From NCBI GenBank assembly GCA_002256535.1, contig NMUJ01000006.1, forward strand, positions 1-24,263: 24,263 nucleotides of DNA, in the 5' to 3' direction. A model generated the notes under the pieces. The model saw nothing but the letters and a program-made list of their open reading frames with translations. It did no database searches and was not told the DNA's origin. Of this stretch, positions 13,866 through 21,894 are shown piece after piece. Position numbers and translations under genes: made by a program. Numbering within the stretch: the stretch's first letter is position 1; every line of letters begins with the position of its first letter. Source of the stretch: Caldifarciminota bacterium 4484_18 (GTDB lineage: Bacteria > Hydrothermota > UBA3073 > NMUJ01).

Positions 13866-14939
13866 ATGGCCAGTGTCACACTTAGAGAGGTAACGAAGAT
13901 ATTTGAAGGCAATGTAGTTGCTGTAAAGGATCTCGACCTACACGTAGAAGATGGTGAATTCATCGTACTCGTTGGCCCCTCCGGTTGTGGCAAATCTACC
14001 ATCCTACGGCTGATTGCTGGCCTCGAGACCCCCACTACCGGCGAGATCTACATCGGTGATAAGCTTGTAAACGATGTACCACCTAAGGATCGCAACGTAG
14101 CTATGGTGTTCCAAAACTATGCATTATACCCACATATGACAGTCTACGACAATATGGCGTTCGCACTCAAGTTACGTCGCTATCGCCGCGATCACATACA
14201 CGAACGTGTCGAAAAAGCCAGCAGCATGCTAAATATCAGCAAATTCTGGGCACGTCGGCCACGCGAACTTTCAGGTGGTGAACAACAACGTGTAGCTGTC
14301 GGTCGTGCCATCGTCCGCAATCCCGCCGTATTCCTGTTTGACGAACCACTCTCCAACCTCGATGCCAAACTCCGTGTCCAAACACGTGCCGAAATCTCCT
14401 CCCTACACAAAGAGTTGGGTACTACCATGATCTACGTAACCCATGACCAGATAGAGGCGATGACCATGGGAGAACGCATAGTTGTGCTCAACGAAGGTGA
14501 AATCCAACAGATAGCACCCGCCATACAACTTTATAATGAACCTGCAAACAAATTCGTTGCCGGGTTCATCGGTAGCCCACCCATGAATTTCGTCACCGGT
14601 AAAATCGTACAAGCTGAAGGCCTACGATTTGTTGCCCCTCCCATCAACTTACCCCTACCCGAAGCATGGCGTTCTAAGCTACTACCCTACACCGGCAAAT
14701 CTATCATCCTCGGCATCCGTCCCGAAGATATACAACACTCCACAGATGGGTTCAAATCCACCATAAAGTTGATCGAACCCCTCGGCCACGAAACCCTACT
14801 CTATCTGGATGTTGCCCCCCATAGCATAGTAGCAAGAGTAGCACCTCGCCACGATTATAGGATTGGTGATTCAATAACCATAAAGTTTAACCCCGCTCGT
14901 TTGCACTTCTTTGATTTAACCACCGAAAATCGCATCTAA
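13866..14939 (+). CDS. sugar ABC transporter ATP-binding protein (MalK/UgpC/MsmX type)
   Basis: 357-residue peripheral ATPase powering carbohydrate uptake. ABC motifs are all intact: Walker A GPSGCGKST (about 38-46), Q-loop VFQNYALYPHMTVYDNM, signature LSGGEQQRVAVGRAIVR, Walker B AVFLFDEPLSNLDAKLR and the switch His in YVTHDQIEAMTM. A C-terminal TOBE-type regulatory domain follows (from about 235; LGIRPEDIQ is characteristic of the MalK/UgpC group). No permease or binding protein is adjacent, so it probably serves one or several importers encoded elsewhere, as MsmX does. Its place after galK suggests galactosides or maltose-like oligosaccharides, an inference. Its stop overlaps the gatA stop by 3-4 bases on the opposite strand. 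Confidence 0.93.
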   Translation: MASVTLREVTKIFEGNVVAVKDLDLHVEDGEFIVLVGPSGCGKSTILRLIAGLETPTTGEIYIGDKLVNDVPPKDRNVAMVFQNYALYPHMTVYDNMAFALKLRRYRRDHIHERVEKASSMLNISKFWARRPRELSGGEQQRVAVGRAIVRNPAVFLFDEPLSNLDAKLRVQTRAEISSLHKELGTTMIYVTHDQIEAMTMGERIVVLNEGEIQQIAPAIQLYNEPANKFVAGFIGSPPMNFVTGKIVQAEGLRFVAPPINLPLPEAWRSKLLPYTGKSIILGIRPEDIQHSTDGFKSTIKLIEPLGHETLLYLDVAPHSIVARVAPRHDYRIGDSITIKFNPARLHFFDLTTENRI

Positions 14940-16209
14940 CAGGTTACCCGTTCCAATGTATGTGCCAACCTCAATATCTTCGATTCACCAAGAAACTGCC
15001 CTATTATCTGTACACCTACGGGTAACCCCTCCACCTCACCGTATGGTATTGATATAGCTGGTAACCCGGCGAGATTAACCCCTACTGTTAGTATATCCAC
15101 CATATACATGGCGAGCGGCTCCCTTACACGTTCACCTAATTTAAATGGCAACACCGGCGCTGTGGGGGTGACTATCAAATCGACCTCCTCAAACGCCTGC
15201 ATAAAATTACACCGTATCAATTCACGTACTTGTGTCGCTTTCAAATAGTACTCCTCCTTATAGCCTGCCTTAAGTGCAAACGTACCCAACATTATCCTAC
15301 GTTTAACTTCATCACCAAACCCCTCCGTTCTGGTATTCAGGTGTACCTCCTGCGTTGTACCGCCGTTGCAGCTCAACCCATATCTTATACCATCGTATCG
15401 TGCAAGGTTGGACGATGCCTCTGCTGTAGCAATCATGTAATACGTAGGTATCGCATACTTCGTGTGTGGTAGTGATATCTCCTTCACTTTAACGCCAAGC
15501 TTCTCCCATTCACTTACTGCATCACGTACAGCTGATTTGATCGCTTCATCGATACCCTCACCCCAGTACTCCTTTGGCAACCCTATCCTCCATCCACTTA
15601 TGTCACCTTGCATCTCCTCCAGATAATTAGGTACCTCTGCATCCAAGCTCGTCGAATCCCTATTATCGAACCCTGCAATCACCTGCAATAGAATTGCTAC
15701 ATCCTCAACATTACTTGCTATAGGGCCGATCTGGTCGAGCGATGATGCAAACGCTACCAACCCATATCGTGACACCCTTCCATACGTTGGCTTAAGCCCC
15801 ACCACCCCACAATATGCAGCCGGCAACCGTATCGACCCTCCCGTATCTGAACCCAATGCATATTTGTCTTACCTAACAATACCACACCATGTTGTTTCAA
15901 CTTTTCCACAACCGTTGCATCATACGGGGGTACGAATCTCTCGAGTATTTTCGACCCACACGTCGTGGGATATCCCTTCACACAAATGTTATCTTTAACT
16001 GCCACAGGTATACCTTCCAATATCCCCACTTTATCGCCACGCACTATTTTATCATCTATCTGTTTCGCACACTTCAATGCCTCATCTTCAAACACCGTAA
16101 TGTAGGCATTCAATCTACTCTTCCGTATTCTTTCGATATAACCTCTCACAACCTCACTCACACTGACCCGCTTCTCTATAAACTGTCTATGTAGCTCCCG
16201 TATACTCAT
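14936..16209 (-). pseudogene. gatA: amidase-type glutamyl-tRNA amidotransferase subunit A, broken by internal deletion and frameshift
   Basis: GatA supplies ammonia for converting Glu-tRNA(Gln) and Asp-tRNA(Asn). The 5' part (16209 to about 15860) reads normally: LEGIPVAVKDNICVKGYPTT with the catalytic Lys near residue 72, then VPPYDATVVEKLKQHGVVLL and GKTNM. The frame then runs into nonsense. The other frame resumes at once with ALGSDTGGSIRLPAAYCGVV, which has the Ser nucleophile, and continues to the normal end. The segment normally between them, roughly 44 residues from DEFAMGSS through the cis-Ser GGSSGGSAAA motif, is absent. The span is 1,274 bases, so the loss must be 1 modulo 3. It would be inactive if real; an assembly error is the alternative. 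It overlaps the upstream bamA-like stop by one base. gatB and gatC are not adjacent. Confidence 0.85.
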
Positions 16210-17909
16210 TAGAATGGTTCACCAAACACCAACCACCACTTCATACTTCCTGTCTCTGGTATCACCGGCATAGCTATATCTAACCTCACCACACCCACAA
16301 ATAGATATTTCCACAACCCAAACCCCACATCCACATATGGCCTTTCGATGGTACGTAACCATTCCCATAATACACCATCCCCCACTTCTCCCACATCTAC
16401 GAAGTATACCATCATGAAGTCACCCGGCAACCTCACCCTAAACTCAACATTTGATACTACCATATTCTCTTTACCATAGGGTCGACCCAACCTATCCGTT
16501 TCGTACCCCCTAAGGCTGTAAGGGCCACCCAGAAAGTATCTATCAAGTTGTGGCAACCTACCACTTAATTTACCTGTAAGCTTAACCCTCGTCGCTACCA
16601 ACATAAACTCATATTTATAATACCCGGTGAACTCAACCCCCAGCTCTTCGAAGTCATTGTCACCACCCAACCTATATCCCGCATACCGCAACCCCAACCT
16701 ACCCAATACACCACGTTCTGGTCTAAACGGATTATCTCTCGTATCCATCAATATATCTGCACTCACCGCATTCGTTATCTCACTCGTATCCACAGGTAAT
16801 CGTGTTGCCATCATCTGATACGTTTCCCCTATACTCAGTCTACGCCATTTTTGGTCATACGCCAGATAGAGCATAACGTGTTGCGTGATACCACGTTTGG
16901 TCTCACCCCTAATCCCCCACGTCCTTATCTCATAATCCGGTGCCCTCCTATGCTTTAACTCATAAAATGGTGTCACTGATAGATTCCATCTAAACTTTAG
17001 GAAGTAAGGTGTTATATACCTACTATACAAGCGCCAATCATACCCACCTTTAAAATTAGTAAAGTATCTAACCTCCAGTTGTAACTTTTCTCCCCATCCG
17101 AACAGATTGTCGTACCCCCATCCTATTGATGCATAAGTCTCTATAAAACCACCTATACCGAATTCACCCTTCACCCATCGTGGCTTACGTTCCTCTACTT
17201 TAAATATCAACTTCATTCTGGTAGAATCTATCCGTTCGGTAGCCGCTTCTACCTTATCAAACAATCCTGTCATATAGAGGCGCGACCGTGCATCATCCAC
17301 CTTTTTAGTTGAATATAGCTCCCCCTTCTTAATACCTGCTTCCCTGAGTATCATATCTTTACGTGCTTTAGAGTTACCACGTACCTCTATCTCTCCTATC
17401 CTAACCTGTGGCCCTTTTCTTACTTTAAACACCAACCGCACCTCATACGCCCCTATACGTTTACATTCATAATCTACTTCTACTTCAGGGTATCCATGTA
17501 ACTCATATAGTTGACGTAACCTCAACATCGACACCAATATCTTCCTATAATCGTATATTTCACCCTCTTTAATTGCAAGCATATCCTTGCTACAGAACGC
17601 ATCACCTTCTGCACCTTTCACCTCTATCTCCCTCACACTCATGGGGAAACCCTCCTCTATGTAGAAGTATATGTACACAAGGCTATCCTTGCGAGCTACC
17701 ATCATATCCACCTTACTCGTCCAGAACCCCTTATTATGATAGAAACTTTCCAACATATTCTCTGCACGCCTGATATCAGCTTCATCTACACGGTCACCCT
17801 CTTCTATAGCGAGCACCTCCCTACGTAGCATATCGGTTTTAAATGCCTTATTACCCAATATATCTAACTTTGCCACCACAAACCCTACCAGCAAAAAGTA
17901 TATCCACAT
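16209..17909 (-). CDS. BamA/TamA-like Omp85 outer-membrane assembly protein
   Basis: 566 residues. A very short hydrophobic N-terminus (MWIYFLLVGFVVA) precedes three POTRA domains at about 14-87 (KLDILGNKAFKTDML), 91-165 (VREIEVKGAEGDAF) and 171-240 (IGEIEVRGNSKARKDMILR, the most typical). The barrel starts near 247 and shows DTRDNPFRPERG and the loop-6 motif FLGGPYSLRGYETDRLG. It ends in FGEPF with the C-terminal Phe of a beta-signal. It could be the main BamA of the organism or a TamA-type relative; three POTRAs fit either. The start lies 7 bases after the tRNA-Thr 3' end with no Shine-Dalgarno, so the mRNA must be made with the tRNA. It overlaps gatA by one base. Confidence 0.9.
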   Translation of the reverse strand: MWIYFLLVGFVVAKLDILGNKAFKTDMLRREVLAIEEGDRVDEADIRRAENMLESFYHNKGFWTSKVDMMVARKDSLVYIYFYIEEGFPMSVREIEVKGAEGDAFCSKDMLAIKEGEIYDYRKILVSMLRLRQLYELHGYPEVEVDYECKRIGAYEVRLVFKVRKGPQVRIGEIEVRGNSKARKDMILREAGIKKGELYSTKKVDDARSRLYMTGLFDKVEAATERIDSTRMKLIFKVEERKPRWVKGEFGIGGFIETYASIGWGYDNLFGWGEKLQLEVRYFTNFKGGYDWRLYSRYITPYFLKFRWNLSVTPFYELKHRRAPDYEIRTWGIRGETKRGITQHVMLYLAYDQKWRRLSIGETYQMMATRLPVDTSEITNAVSADILMDTRDNPFRPERGVLGRLGLRYAGYRLGGDNDFEELGVEFTGYYKYEFMLVATRVKLTGKLSGRLPQLDRYFLGGPYSLRGYETDRLGRPYGKENMVVSNVEFRVRLPGDFMMVYFVDVGEVGDGVLWEWLRTIERPYVDVGFGLWKYLFVGVVRLDIAMPVIPETGSMKWWLVFGEPF

Positions 17910-17916
17910 GTAACAT

Positions 17917-17988
<72 letters not shown>

Positions 17989-18011
17989 ATCTGTACTTGC
18001 TTTCATTTACA

Positions 18012-18038
18012 AATTTAACCATATTCCATCGAGGTCAA
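18012..18038 (-). promoter_or_regulatory. predicted promoter for tRNA-Thr and the BamA-like gene
   Basis: Minus-strand TTGACC (18033-18038) and TAAATT (18012-18017) are spaced 15 bases apart, ending about 24 bases before the tRNA 5' end. The left arm of a 10-bp inverted repeat sits in the spacer region. Confidence 0.45.
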
Positions 18039-18071
18039 TCACCCTCCATCCTCGTATCATAGAATATGGTT
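18017..18071. repeat. nested inverted repeat in a divergent promoter region
   Basis: Outer arms AACCATATTC (18017-18026) and GAATATGGTT (18062-18071) match perfectly over 10 bp. Inside are CGAGG (18030-18034) and CCTCG (18050-18054). The arms touch the core promoters of both the tRNA-Thr set and the hydrolase gene, so an operator is possible. A single 10-bp repeat at this spacing can arise by chance in a window this size. Confidence 0.4.
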
Positions 18072-18096
18072 GCCTCCGTACGAACTGAGTTATTTT
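18070..18096 (+). promoter_or_regulatory. predicted promoter for the metallo-beta-lactamase-fold hydrolase
   Basis: TTGCCT (18070-18075) and TATTTT (18091-18096) at 15-base spacing, followed by AAAGGAGGT before the ATG at 18119. The spacing and -10 match those proposed upstream of ileS. Confidence 0.4.
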
Positions 18097-18118
18097 TAAT
18101 CAACATAAAGGAGGTACG

Positions 18119-18769
18119 ATGAAGATCAAATTCTACGGTCATGCAAGTTTCCTGATAGAAGATTCAAAAGGTGTCAAAATCATCACCGACCCTTACGAAC
18201 CCGGCTCCTATGGTAGCCTAAACTACAAACCCATAGATGAACCCGCCGATATAGTAACCGTATCACATGACCATGCTGATCATAACCATGTAGCCTCAGT
18301 AAGGGGGACACCCACAGTTATCAAAACACCCGGCACGCACGAGGTTAAGGGTATCAGCATCAAAGGTATTAAAGTTTACCACGATAAATCCTCCGGTCGC
18401 GAGCGTGGTGAAAACATTATCTTTACAATGGAAGTCGACGGCTTCCGTATAGCGCACCTGGGTGACCTCGGCCATACTCTTACCGAAGCTCATGCACAAC
18501 AATTAGGACCTATTGACATTTTACTTATACCAGTGGGTGGCTTCTATACAATCGACAGTAGTGAGGCACACGAAGTGCTAAAGACACTCAACCCCAAACT
18601 CGTCATCCCCATGCATTTCAAAACTCCCGCAGTAGATTTCCCCATCGCACCAGTAGACGATTTTATTAAAGGGCAGCCAAATGTTAAACGCTTAGGTACC
18701 TCCGAAGTGGAAATCTCCCACTTACCCGCTACTACTGAGATATGGGTGCTCGACCCTGCTAAACTTTAA
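18119..18769 (+). CDS. metallo-beta-lactamase-fold hydrolase (UlaG/UPF0173-like)
   Basis: 216 residues of the compact MBL fold that lacks large insertions. It opens with the typical MKIKFYGHASFLIEDSKGVK, then ITDPYEPGSYG. The metal motif H-x-H-x-D-H is seen in VSHDHADHNH, a further His in PGTHEVKG, and HLGDLGHTL carries the next ligand. LLIPVGGFYTID and VIPMHFKTP follow, with the last His. All expected ligands are present, so it should be an active metal-dependent hydrolase. Substrates in this family are varied and mostly unknown. AAAGGAGGT precedes the start. It is a single gene, divergent from the tRNA set and overlapping the convergent tatA stop by 4 bases. Confidence 0.9.
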   Translation: MKIKFYGHASFLIEDSKGVKIITDPYEPGSYGSLNYKPIDEPADIVTVSHDHADHNHVASVRGTPTVIKTPGTHEVKGISIKGIKVYHDKSSGRERGENIIFTMEVDGFRIAHLGDLGHTLTEAHAQQLGPIDILLIPVGGFYTIDSSEAHEVLKTLNPKLVIPMHFKTPAVDFPIAPVDDFIKGQPNVKRLGTSEVEISHLPATTEIWVLDPAKL

Positions 18770-18921
18770 TCTGTTTTATCCTCTTCCTCGTGATGTAGGG
18801 CCTTACGGAACTCACGTATACCACGGCCAAGCGATTTACCTATTTCAGGCAACTTACGTGCCCCAAATAGTATCAGGATAATAAACAGTATCAACAGTAT
18901 TTCTGTCCACCCTATACTCAT
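18766..18921 (-). CDS. tatA: Sec-independent (twin-arginine) translocase subunit TatA/TatE
   Basis: A 51-residue protein. It starts MSIGWTEILLILFIILILFG, a single membrane helix, followed by the diagnostic hinge FGARKLPEIGKSLGRGIREF and a short charged tail HHEEEDKTD. This is the classic TatA architecture (helix, F-G-x-x-x-L-P hinge, amphipathic helix), with a tail shorter than in E. coli TatA. It forms the pore for folded, often cofactor-bearing, proteins crossing the inner membrane; TatC is not in the window. GGAGG lies 5 bases before the ATG. It is the last gene of the long rpsA-to-tatA set, 75 bases after the pseudopilin gene. Its stop overlaps the convergent hydrolase stop by 4 bases. 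Confidence 0.92.
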   Translation of the reverse strand: MSIGWTEILLILFIILILFGARKLPEIGKSLGRGIREFRKALHHEEEDKTD

Positions 18922-18975
18922 ATTTCCTCCTTTAAGGATTTATCACTTACTTTGAGCTCTACACACTCGCTATTT

Positions 18976-19002
18976 GAATAACTTGTACGACACAAGTTAT
19001 TC
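18976..19002 (-). terminator. perfect 11-bp hairpin over the pseudopilin stop codon
   Basis: GAATAACTTGT (18976-18986) and ACAAGTTATTC (18992-19002) are perfect complements around a 5-base loop. The stem contains the TAA stop of the pseudopilin gene and lies before tatA. No T-tract follows on the minus strand, so partial termination, RNA processing or protection of the upstream mRNA end are equally possible. Confidence 0.5.
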
Positions 19003-19650
19003 CTCTTCCGGGTATAATACGTATAGTTGTATCTCACCGTTCGGTTTCACCTCATGCAACGGCATACCTTGTCGGTCGAACCCCAATATCCCATAGGTGA
19101 TCGGTAACCCCTTCTTCGATGGATCATAATACCCATATGCAAGCGTACCCATAGGCCCACGTAATGTCGCATTCTTGCTATCCCCCGTTTTCCCCTTGGG
19201 CTCGTCATAACTTTCGTATTCAAACACTCTAATCCCCGGAAACACAACCGTATCACTTACGGGCACCACATCACCCGGACCTAACGTATCTTCAACCACA
19301 ACGAGCGAATCCCCCTCCATCACTGTATCATGTACTACGTAATATTCACCCACTCCCAACGTATCACCTGGATATCGAACTATTCTATCGATTAGACTCT
19401 TCCCAGTATAAGGGTTGATCAGTTTCTCTTCTATATATTTAATGATCGTATCCAACGTTGTGGGGTAAATCCCCTCATGGTACGCTGCATACTTTTCAAC
19501 CGCACCCTGCAGTATATGCATGTTCACCCATATATCGTATTTTTTGCTACGCTCCGTCCGTTCTACATATTGGGGGTATATCACCAGATACCCCAATACC
19601 ACCAACCCAATTATTATTACGATATTCAGCAGAATATTAAACGCTCTCAT
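18997..19650 (-). CDS. pseudopilin-like single-pass membrane protein
   Basis: 217 residues. One N-terminal membrane helix (LLNIVIIIGLVVLGYLVIYP) is followed by a pilin-like helix and loop, VNMHILQGAVEKYAAYHEGI, then YPTTLDTIIKYIEEKLINP and YTGKS. This recalls GspG or type IV pilin proteins. The type III prepilin cleavage site (G before F-T-L-x-E) is absent, so it is not an obvious PilD substrate. The middle is acidic with repeated DT and VV steps (about 95-135), and the end has YGILGFDRQGMPLHEVKPNG, similar to domains that carry a readout of a composite property. It starts inside the dCMP deaminase stop (ATGA). The role is unknown; a secretion or surface-anchoring helper is a guess. Confidence 0.7.
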   Translation of the reverse strand: MRAFNILLNIVIIIGLVVLGYLVIYPQYVERTERSKKYDIWVNMHILQGAVEKYAAYHEGIYPTTLDTIIKYIEEKLINPYTGKSLIDRIVRYPGDTLGVGEYYVVHDTVMEGDSLVVVEDTLGPGDVVPVSDTVVFPGIRVFEYESYDEPKGKTGDSKNATLRGPMGTLAYGYYDPSKKGLPITYGILGFDRQGMPLHEVKPNGEIQLYVLYPEEE

Positions 19651-20114
19651 GTTACCTCCTCACCAAACTTCACCACCTCCATTTTTGCCTCTTCCAATAT
19701 CTGCCTTGCCCACTCATCCGGGTACCCCTCCTTATATACTATTCGTTTGATCCCCGCATTTATCAACATCTTCGCACATATAAAACACGGGAAATGTGTC
19801 GTATAGAGGGTAGCCCCATCTATGGATATACCCAATTTTGCTGCTTGTATAATAGCATTCTGTTCTGCATGTACTGCACGTGATAACTCCTGTCGTTCAC
19901 CCGCTGGTATATGTAGTTTCTCCCGTATGCAGCCACCAATCTCATCACAATGTGGTAACCTCTCCGGTGGCCCATTATACCCTGTAGTAAGTATACGCTT
20001 ATTTTTGACAATCACTGCACCCACCGCACGTCGCAAACACGTAGACCTTGTTGCCACCAACTCCGCTATCTGCATAAAGTATGCATCCCATGGCGGTCTT
20101 CTAACCTCTTTCAT
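19647..20114 (-). CDS. dCMP deaminase (ComEB-like)
   Basis: 155 residues of the cytidine/deoxycytidylate deaminase fold, converting dCMP to dUMP for thymidylate synthesis. It opens RPPWDAYFMQIAELVATRST, then CLRRAVGAVIVKNKRILTTG, YNGPPERLPHC and the zinc and proton-shuttle set: HAEQNAIIQAAK with the H-A-E motif, and TTHFPCFICAKMLINAGIKR with P-C-x-x-C. All are intact. The GGCIREK segment with a further Cys is typical of the dCMP group. The start overlaps the glyA stop and its own stop overlaps the next start, both as ATGA. The glyA neighbour fits, as both feed the thymidylate pathway. Confidence 0.93.
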   Translation of the reverse strand: MKEVRRPPWDAYFMQIAELVATRSTCLRRAVGAVIVKNKRILTTGYNGPPERLPHCDEIGGCIREKLHIPAGERQELSRAVHAEQNAIIQAAKLGISIDGATLYTTHFPCFICAKMLINAGIKRIVYKEGYPDEWARQILEEAKMEVVKFGEEVT

Positions 20115-21361
20115 AGCCTAAGCTCTGGATATAACGGAAACTCTTTCAACAATTTGTTAACTTCTTGTCGCACTTCTTTATAAATCTGTTCTTTTCCCAC
20201 ATTAGACAATACCTTATCGATGAGCTCCACTATCCTACGAGCTTCGGCTTCCTTCATCCCTCTTGTGGTGATTGCTGGTGTACCTATCCTTATTCCTGAC
20301 GCTATGAACGGCTTCTGTGGATCATATGGTATAGTATTTTTATTAACCGTTATACCAGCTTTATCGAGTGCTTCCTCCGCTTCCTTACCTGTAATGCCTT
20401 TGCTCCTGAGATCCACCAACAACAGATGCGTATCTGTACCACCGCTCACCAACCTATACCCCAGCTCTTTAAATGTCTCCTCCATAGCTTTTGCATTTTT
20501 GACAATCTGTCTCTGATACTCCTTAAATTCAGCTTGCATTGCCTCTTTAAAGCATACCGCCTTCGCCGCTATCACATGCATGTGTGGCCCACCATGTAAC
20601 CCCGGGAAAACCCACTTATCTACTGCACGTGCCAACTCCTGTTTACACATTATTATTGCACTACGAGGCCCCCTCAATGTCTTATGTGTTGTAGTAGTCA
20701 CAATATCAGCATACGGTATAGGTGATGGATGTAGCCCTGCCACCACCAACCCTGCTATATGTGCAATATCCGCAATATGGTATGCACCCACCTCATCTGC
20801 TATCTCACGAAACTTCTTAAAATCTATAATTCGCGGATATGCACTCGCTCCCGACACGATTATTTTAGGTCTAACCTCATGTGCCAACTTACGCAGCTGT
20901 TCATAATCTATAAGCTCAGTGTCACGGTTCACGGTATATTGTACTGCATTAAATAATATTCCCGAGAAGCTCACCTTATGCCCGTGCGATAGGTGGCCAC
21001 CATGTGACAACGTCAACCCCATTATAGTGTCACCAGGTTTAGCTACCGCCATGTATGCAGCTAAATTAGCTGGCACCCCCGACAACGGTTGTACGTTTAC
21101 ATGTTCTGCACCAAACAACTTCTTCACCCGTTCTATTGCTAAGGTTTCAACCACATCCATCCACTCACACCCTCCATAATAGCGTTTACCAGGGTAACCC
21201 TCCGCATATTTGTTATTCATCACACTTGCCATGGTAACGAGTACCGCCAGTGACGGAAAGTTCTCCGATGCTATGAGTTCCAGGTTATTACGTTGACGTT
21301 CAAGTTCACCTTTTATTGCATTGTATATCTCCGGGTCGGTCTTTTTAAGTAACTCCAACAT
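20111..21361 (-). CDS. glyA: serine hydroxymethyltransferase
   Basis: PLP enzyme interconverting serine and glycine while loading tetrahydrofolate. About 416 residues, the normal size. Motifs are LELIASENFPS near the N-terminus, NKYAEGYPGKRYYGGCEWMD, LSGVPANLAAY and HIAGLVVAGLHPSP. The PLP-lysine is in VTTTTHKTLRGPRSA, and FPGLHGGPHMHVIAAKAV follows. I choose the ATG at 21361, which overlaps the rpiB stop by one base (TGATG) and has GGAG at good spacing. Longer in-frame starts at 21373 and 21409 lie inside rpiB and lack ribosome sites. It is the fourth gene of the coupled rpsA-to-tatA set. Confidence 0.95.
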   Translation of the reverse strand: MLELLKKTDPEIYNAIKGELERQRNNLELIASENFPSLAVLVTMASVMNNKYAEGYPGKRYYGGCEWMDVVETLAIERVKKLFGAEHVNVQPLSGVPANLAAYMAVAKPGDTIMGLTLSHGGHLSHGHKVSFSGILFNAVQYTVNRDTELIDYEQLRKLAHEVRPKIIVSGASAYPRIIDFKKFREIADEVGAYHIADIAHIAGLVVAGLHPSPIPYADIVTTTTHKTLRGPRSAIIMCKQELARAVDKWVFPGLHGGPHMHVIAAKAVCFKEAMQAEFKEYQRQIVKNAKAMEETFKELGYRLVSGGTDTHLLLVDLRSKGITGKEAEEALDKAGITVNKNTIPYDPQKPFIASGIRIGTPAITTRGMKEAEARRIVELIDKVLSNVGKEQIYKEVRQEVNKLLKEFPLYPELRL

Positions 21362-21894
21362 CACCTTCTCCATGCTATCGCTTGCCAGTGACGTGCTTCC
21401 TTTTCCCACTTTTTGGCCAACTTAAGTGCTTGCTCGAGTTCATCTTTACCCACCCAGTTATCTTCATATTGATGTACCTTTTCTCTACGTCTCGCATACA
21501 CATCACCTAATGGCTCTGTCTCCATCCACTTATCCACCATTTTAGTTACAGCTTCAGGTTCAACATAATCTGTTGGTATCACCAACACATTCACATCGTT
21601 ATGCTTACGTGCAAGCTCCGCCAACTCCTCGTTCCAAACCACACCCGCTCGTATACCTTTAACTTTATTCGCAACAATACTCATACCCACCCCTGTACCA
21701 CAGAAAAGTATACCCAAATCAGCCTCCCCTTTAGCAACCGCCTCTGCTGTCGGTATCCCATGATCAGGGTAATCGCACCTCTCCTCTGTGTCAGTACCAA
21801 AATCCACAACTTCTATACCTTTTCCTGCAAGATACTCTTTTATCCTATTTTTAATTTCAACCCCACGATGATCCGCTCCTACTGCTACTCTCAT
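21361..21894 (-). CDS. rpiB: ribose-5-phosphate isomerase B
   Basis: RpiB/LacAB-fold isomerase of ribose-5-phosphate and ribulose-5-phosphate. Motifs are VAVGADHRGVEIKNRIKEYL, DFGTDTEERCDYPDHG, GILFCGTGVGMSIVANKV with the active Cys, and GIRAGVVWNEELAELARKHN. At 177 residues it is about 30 longer than typical. After the usual end near LGDVYARRREKVHQYE it has a Lys/Glu-rich helical tail (DELEQALKLAKKWEKEARHW) that runs into the glyA start region. GGGGG/GGAA just before the ATG serves as the ribosome site. It overlaps the upstream glycosyltransferase by 38 bases. It could also act on allose or galactose phosphates, as some relatives do. Confidence 0.94.
   Translation of the reverse strand: MRVAVGADHRGVEIKNRIKEYLAGKGIEVVDFGTDTEERCDYPDHGIPTAEAVAKGEADLGILFCGTGVGMSIVANKVKGIRAGVVWNEELAELARKHNDVNVLVIPTDYVEPEAVTKMVDKWMETEPLGDVYARRREKVHQYEDNWVGKDELEQALKLAKKWEKEARHWQAIAWRR

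Noticed and set aside
14936..16209. Two separate genes (a 151-residue and a 306-residue amidase protein)
   Set aside because: The two pieces are consecutive parts of one GatA in different frames; the first ends in non-homologous sequence and the second would start in the middle of the catalytic domain.
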